A DNA stretch of 64,000 nt, taken from NCBI RefSeq assembly GCF_017313785.1, contig NZ_JAFLNL010000005.1, forward strand, positions 62,001 to 126,000, written 5' to 3'. Positions 61,155-64,000 of the stretch are shown here, one piece after another. The position numbers were made by a program, and so were the translations under genes. Positions within the stretch are counted from its first letter, which is position 1, and each line of letters opens with the position of its first letter. The notes below the pieces were generated by a model. That model did no database searches. It saw nothing but the letters and a program-made list of their open reading frames with translations, and was not told the DNA's origin. The stretch is from Flagellimonas aurea (GTDB taxonomy: Bacteria; Bacteroidota; Bacteroidia; Flavobacteriales; Flavobacteriaceae).

Positions 61155-62783
61155 ATGGGAAAAGGATTTTTTCAAGTTCCAACAGCATACAACGAGCCTG
61201 TACTGAGCTACGCTCCAGGTTCCCCCGAACGAGAAGAAGTACTAAAACAATACAAGGCGTTTTACGACAGTGAGGTTGACATTCCTCTTTACATCGGAAG
61301 CGAAGAGATAAGAACGGGCAACACCAGGCCCATGTCGCCCCCGCACGACCACAAGCACATTCTGGGGCACTACCACTTGGCCGAGAAACAACACGTGGAG
61401 CAGGCCATCGCCAACTGCCTGGAGGCCAGGGAAGCCTGGGCCGACCTCACTTGGGAACAGCGATGCGCCATCTTCCTCAAGGCCGCCGAGCTCATCGCGG
61501 GGCCGTACCGCCAAAAGATGAACGCCGCCACCATGCTGGCCCAGTCCAAGAACATCTATCAGGCAGAGATCGATTCCGCTTGTGAGATCGTGGACTTCCT
61601 GAGGTTCAACGTGGAGTACATGGCACAGATCTATGGCGAACAGCCCGAATCCTCGGAAGGGGTATGGAACCGTGTGGAATACCGTCCGTTGGAAGGCTTC
61701 GTCTACGCCATCACCCCGTTCAACTTTACCGCCATTGCAGGGAACCTTCCCGCCAGTGCGGCCATGATGGGCAACGTAGTGGTCTGGAAGCCCAGCGATA
61801 GCCAGATCTATTCCGCCAAGGTGATCGTCGATGTCTTCAAGGAGGCCGGATTGCCCGATGGGGTGATCAACGTGGTCTACGGAGACCCCGTTATGATATC
61901 CGACACCGTTCTGGACAGCCCGGACTTTACGGGAATACATTTTACCGGTTCCACCACCGTGTTCAAGAACCTTTGGAAGCAGATCGGGAACAACATCCAC
62001 AAATACAAAACATATCCACGAATCGTAGGTGAAACAGGTGGAAAGGATTTTATCATCGCGCACCCGACGGCAAAACCGCAACAAGTGGCCACTGCCATCA
62101 GCCGTGGGGCCTTCGAGTTCCAGGGACAGAAATGTAGCGCGGCATCACGGGTGTACCTGCCAAAGTCCACTGCCGATGAAATTCTGGAACTGGTCAAAAA
62201 GGACATTGCATCCTTCAACAAGCCGGGCTCCCCGGAGGACATGGACAATTTTATCACCGCGGTGATCCACGAAGGGTCCTTTGACAAATTGGCCAAATAC
62301 ATAGATCAGGCCAAGGCCGATGACAATGCAGAGATCATCGCCGGAGGGAACTACGACAAGTCCGAAGGGTACTTTATAGAACCTACCGTGATCTTGACCA
62401 CCGACCCACAGTACGAGACCATGTACACAGAGCTCTTTGGACCGGTAGTGACGGTTTACGTGTACGAGGACAAGGATTGGGGCGAGACATTGAAGCTCGT
62501 GGACGGCACATCGGAATACGGGCTCACCGGGGCAGTGCTCTCCGGCGACCGCTACTCCATCGACGAGGCCACCAAGGCCCTGCAGAACGCGGCCGGGAAC
62601 TTCTACATCAACGACAAGCCAACGGGCGCCGTTGTGGGACAACAGCCCTTCGGAGGGGCAAGGGGCTCCGGGACCAACGACAAGGCAGGTTCCATGCAGA
62701 ACCTCCTCAGATGGGTATCCCCTCGTTTGATCAAGGAAACCTTCGTGACCCCCGAGGATTACAGGTATCCTTTTTTGGGATAA
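61155..62783 (+). CDS. pruA: L-glutamate gamma-semialdehyde dehydrogenase (1-pyrroline-5-carboxylate dehydrogenase)
   Basis: The 542-residue aldehyde dehydrogenase has the P5CDH group features: FNFTAIAGNLPASAAMMGNVVVWKPS, GETGGKDF with the catalytic Glu, and the nucleophile Cys327 in QGQKCSAASR. It oxidises glutamate semialdehyde to glutamate with NAD+ in proline catabolism. Third codon positions are strikingly GC-rich over most of the gene but not in the first 55 codons nor in a short central stretch near 61990-62060, unlike the neighbours. A strong terminator follows. Confidence 0.95.
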   Translation: MGKGFFQVPTAYNEPVLSYAPGSPEREEVLKQYKAFYDSEVDIPLYIGSEEIRTGNTRPMSPPHDHKHILGHYHLAEKQHVEQAIANCLEAREAWADLTWEQRCAIFLKAAELIAGPYRQKMNAATMLAQSKNIYQAEIDSACEIVDFLRFNVEYMAQIYGEQPESSEGVWNRVEYRPLEGFVYAITPFNFTAIAGNLPASAAMMGNVVVWKPSDSQIYSAKVIVDVFKEAGLPDGVINVVYGDPVMISDTVLDSPDFTGIHFTGSTTVFKNLWKQIGNNIHKYKTYPRIVGETGGKDFIIAHPTAKPQQVATAISRGAFEFQGQKCSAASRVYLPKSTADEILELVKKDIASFNKPGSPEDMDNFITAVIHEGSFDKLAKYIDQAKADDNAEIIAGGNYDKSEGYFIEPTVILTTDPQYETMYTELFGPVVTVYVYEDKDWGETLKLVDGTSEYGLTGAVLSGDRYSIDEATKALQNAAGNFYINDKPTGAVVGQQPFGGARGSGTNDKAGSMQNLLRWVSPRLIKETFVTPEDYRYPFLG

Positions 62784-62803
62784 CACCAAAAACGATTAAC
62801 TTC

Positions 62804-62837
62804 AAGGCCGTCATATTAATATGACGGCCTTTTTTTG
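62804..62837 (+). terminator. Intrinsic terminator of pruA
   Basis: A long palindromic stem (AGGCCGTCATATT with AATATGACGGCCT) is followed by seven T, 20 bases after the pruA stop. Confidence 0.92.
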
Positions 62838-62859
62838 TTTAACCTAACCCATCCAAGAC

Positions 62860-63624
62860 ATGCCCAGACCCTATATTTTGGCAGAGACCAACTGGAAACA
62901 CTTGAAAAATGAATCTTTTGACCTTGCCATATTGCCATGGGGCGCCACCGAAGCCCACAATTACCACCTCCCCTACGCCACCGATGTCATTGAAGGAACG
63001 TCGATTGCAGAAGAATCTGCCAGAATTGCATGGGAACAGGGCAGCAAAGTAATTGTATTGCCCACCATACCGTTTGGAGTGAACACGGGGCAATCGGACA
63101 TTTATTTGGACATGAACCTAAACCCAAGCACCCAATTTGCCATATTAAAGGATTTGATTACCGTACTGGACCGACAAGGAGTAAAAAAGTTCATGATTTT
63201 GAACAGTCACGGAGGCAATAATTGGAAGGCAATCATCAGGGAACTGGGATTACTTTTCCCGGAAATGTTCCTTTGTGTCACCAATTGGTTCAAACTTGGC
63301 AGTGATTCGGGTGTGTTTGAAAAACCGGGCGATCATGCCGATGAAATGGAAACCAGCCTCATCCTACATTTAACCCCCGAACTGGTGCTGCCTAAAGAGG
63401 ACTGGGGAGAAGGCAAGGAATTCAAAAACAAAATCAAAGCATTTTCTGAAGGATGGGCATGGACCGAGCGACCTTGGTCCAAAGTAACGCAAGATACAGG
63501 GGTTGGCGACCCCAGCAAGGCCTCCAAAGAAAAAGGTGAAACGTTCTTCAATTTGGTGTGTGCCAAAATGGGCAAATTACTGGTCGACATTTCCAACGCA
63601 GACATCAACGACCTCTATCAATAA
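62860..63624 (+). CDS. Creatininase family amidohydrolase
   Basis: The 254-residue product has the family metal ligands: Glu and His in PWGATEAHNYHLPYATD, the Asp of that segment, His in NSHGGNN, and Glu in GDHADEMETSL. Family members hydrolyse cyclic amides or formamides, such as creatinine or pterin and flavin intermediates; the substrate here is open. It follows the pruA terminator and precedes the DJ-1/PfpI gene by 2 bases. Confidence 0.88.
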   Translation: MPRPYILAETNWKHLKNESFDLAILPWGATEAHNYHLPYATDVIEGTSIAEESARIAWEQGSKVIVLPTIPFGVNTGQSDIYLDMNLNPSTQFAILKDLITVLDRQGVKKFMILNSHGGNNWKAIIRELGLLFPEMFLCVTNWFKLGSDSGVFEKPGDHADEMETSLILHLTPELVLPKEDWGEGKEFKNKIKAFSEGWAWTERPWSKVTQDTGVGDPSKASKEKGETFFNLVCAKMGKLLVDISNADINDLYQ

Positions 63625-63626
63625 AA

Positions 63627-64000
63627 ATGTCCGAAAGCAATCCATTACGCGTCTTCTTTTTGATACCACCAGAAGTCCAACTCTTGGATTTTGCAGGTCC
63701 CGCCCATCTTTTTTACGAAGCCAAAGAATACGGGGCCGAAATAGAAATACACTATCTAAGTTTAGACCTGAACTCTTCACAGCAATCAAGTGCCGGAGTT
63801 GCCATTGGGGAGCTTTTACCATTCAACACTTTTGAATTGAATAGCAATGACTTACTTTTTGTACCGGGGTTGGAGTCCAAACTCTTTTTGTCAGAACAAT
63901 TTATACAGCAACACCAAAGCTTTTTTGAATGGCTGAAAAAGCAGGGCGAGTACAAGGCCAGAATTTGTTCTGTTTGTACGGGAGCCTACCTCTTGGGGAT
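63627..64000 (+). CDS. DJ-1/PfpI family protein, GlxA-like regulator (3' end outside window)
   Basis: The first 124 codons are in the window. The product starts MSESNPLRVFFLIPPEVQLL, then DFAGPAHLF, and reaches the nucleophile elbow ICSVCTGAYLLG with its cysteine. This matches the class I glutamine amidotransferase-like domain of GlxA/AraC-type transcriptional regulators, in which the AraC DNA-binding part follows; that part would lie beyond the window, so a single-domain DJ-1 protein remains possible. It begins 2 bases after the creatininase-family stop. Confidence 0.82.
   Translation, partial: MSESNPLRVFFLIPPEVQLLDFAGPAHLFYEAKEYGAEIEIHYLSLDLNSSQQSSAGVAIGELLPFNTFELNSNDLLFVPGLESKLFLSEQFIQQHQSFFEWLKKQGEYKARICSVCTGAYLLG

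Noticed and set aside
61242..62789. Long minus-strand frames (280 and 214 codons) opposite pruA
   Set aside because: They are a consequence of GC-rich third positions in pruA. The products have no recognisable domain, and pruA is an unmistakable full-length enzyme.

Overview
The window looks like chromosomal DNA of a marine-type Flavobacteriaceae member (Bacteroidota), possibly of the Muricauda/Flagellimonas group. This is judged from gene content only: a T9SS B-type C-terminal domain, the T9SS plug protein DUF5103, DUF3667, a kynurenine pathway, two blue-light flavoproteins, a complete Na+-translocating NADH:quinone reductase (Nqr), and repeated TAnnTTTG boxes (the Bacteroidota -7 promoter element) just upstream of start codons. 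I found no rRNA, tRNA, CRISPR array, prophage or IS transposase. No gap between genes exceeds about 300 bases.

Layout. 1-535: end of a phosphatidylserine decarboxylase gene and an acyl-CoA-binding protein. 532-5139 (-): a tight sugar operon (GH109-type NAD-dependent glycosidase, GHMP sugar kinase, sugar-phosphate nucleotidyltransferase) followed by a sterol-desaturase-family membrane oxygenase. 5246-9851: valS, a DUF1573 protein and a retropepsin/PDZ protein. 10005-16582: aminotransferase, murB, an ECF sigma/anti-sigma pair, a second ECF sigma behind a small Cys-rich membrane protein, lipA and gap. 16579-23153: a TPR hybrid histidine kinase, lpxK, a Nif3-like protein, a coiled-coil protein whose zinc ribbon has lost its cysteines, and kmo.

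23251-26265 is a light-response cluster: a 10-bp perfect inverted repeat, a 49-residue DUF2256 four-cysteine protein, a DASH cryptochrome and an iron-sulfur (6-4)-type photolyase. 26413-35774: a second-type ClpP, an MscS channel with a small protein and a third ECF sigma, a lipoprotein, an S41 peptidase, an MFS transporter, kynU, GNAT, an O-methyltransferase, PAP2 and tatA. 35855-40419 (-): two carboxypeptidase-regulatory-domain proteins, DUF6702 and an M1 metallopeptidase. 40634-44294: a secreted fibre-like protein built of 279-bp tandem repeats in an A-B-A-B pattern, followed by a T9SS cargo protein. 44372-49274: M15 and M48 peptidases, a small membrane protein, an ankyrin protein, gpmI and map.

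49290-49734 holds a GxxExxY (PD-(D/E)XK-like) gene broken by one stop codon and bounded by inverted repeats; the right repeat overlaps the GTG start of the next methyltransferase gene. 50490-58011 (-): nqrABCDEF, an unknown gene and apbE, the flavin transferase that would flavinylate NqrB and NqrC. 58153-64000: the T9SS plug protein, DUF3667, apaG, pruA (strikingly GC-rich in blocks), a creatininase-family protein and the start of a DJ-1/PfpI (GlxA-like) gene that leaves the window.

The strongest leads for something undescribed are the DUF2256/cryptochrome/photolyase operon with its operator-like repeat, the repeat-bounded GxxExxY unit, the A-B-A-B repeat fibre gene, and the GH109-kinase-nucleotidyltransferase operon.
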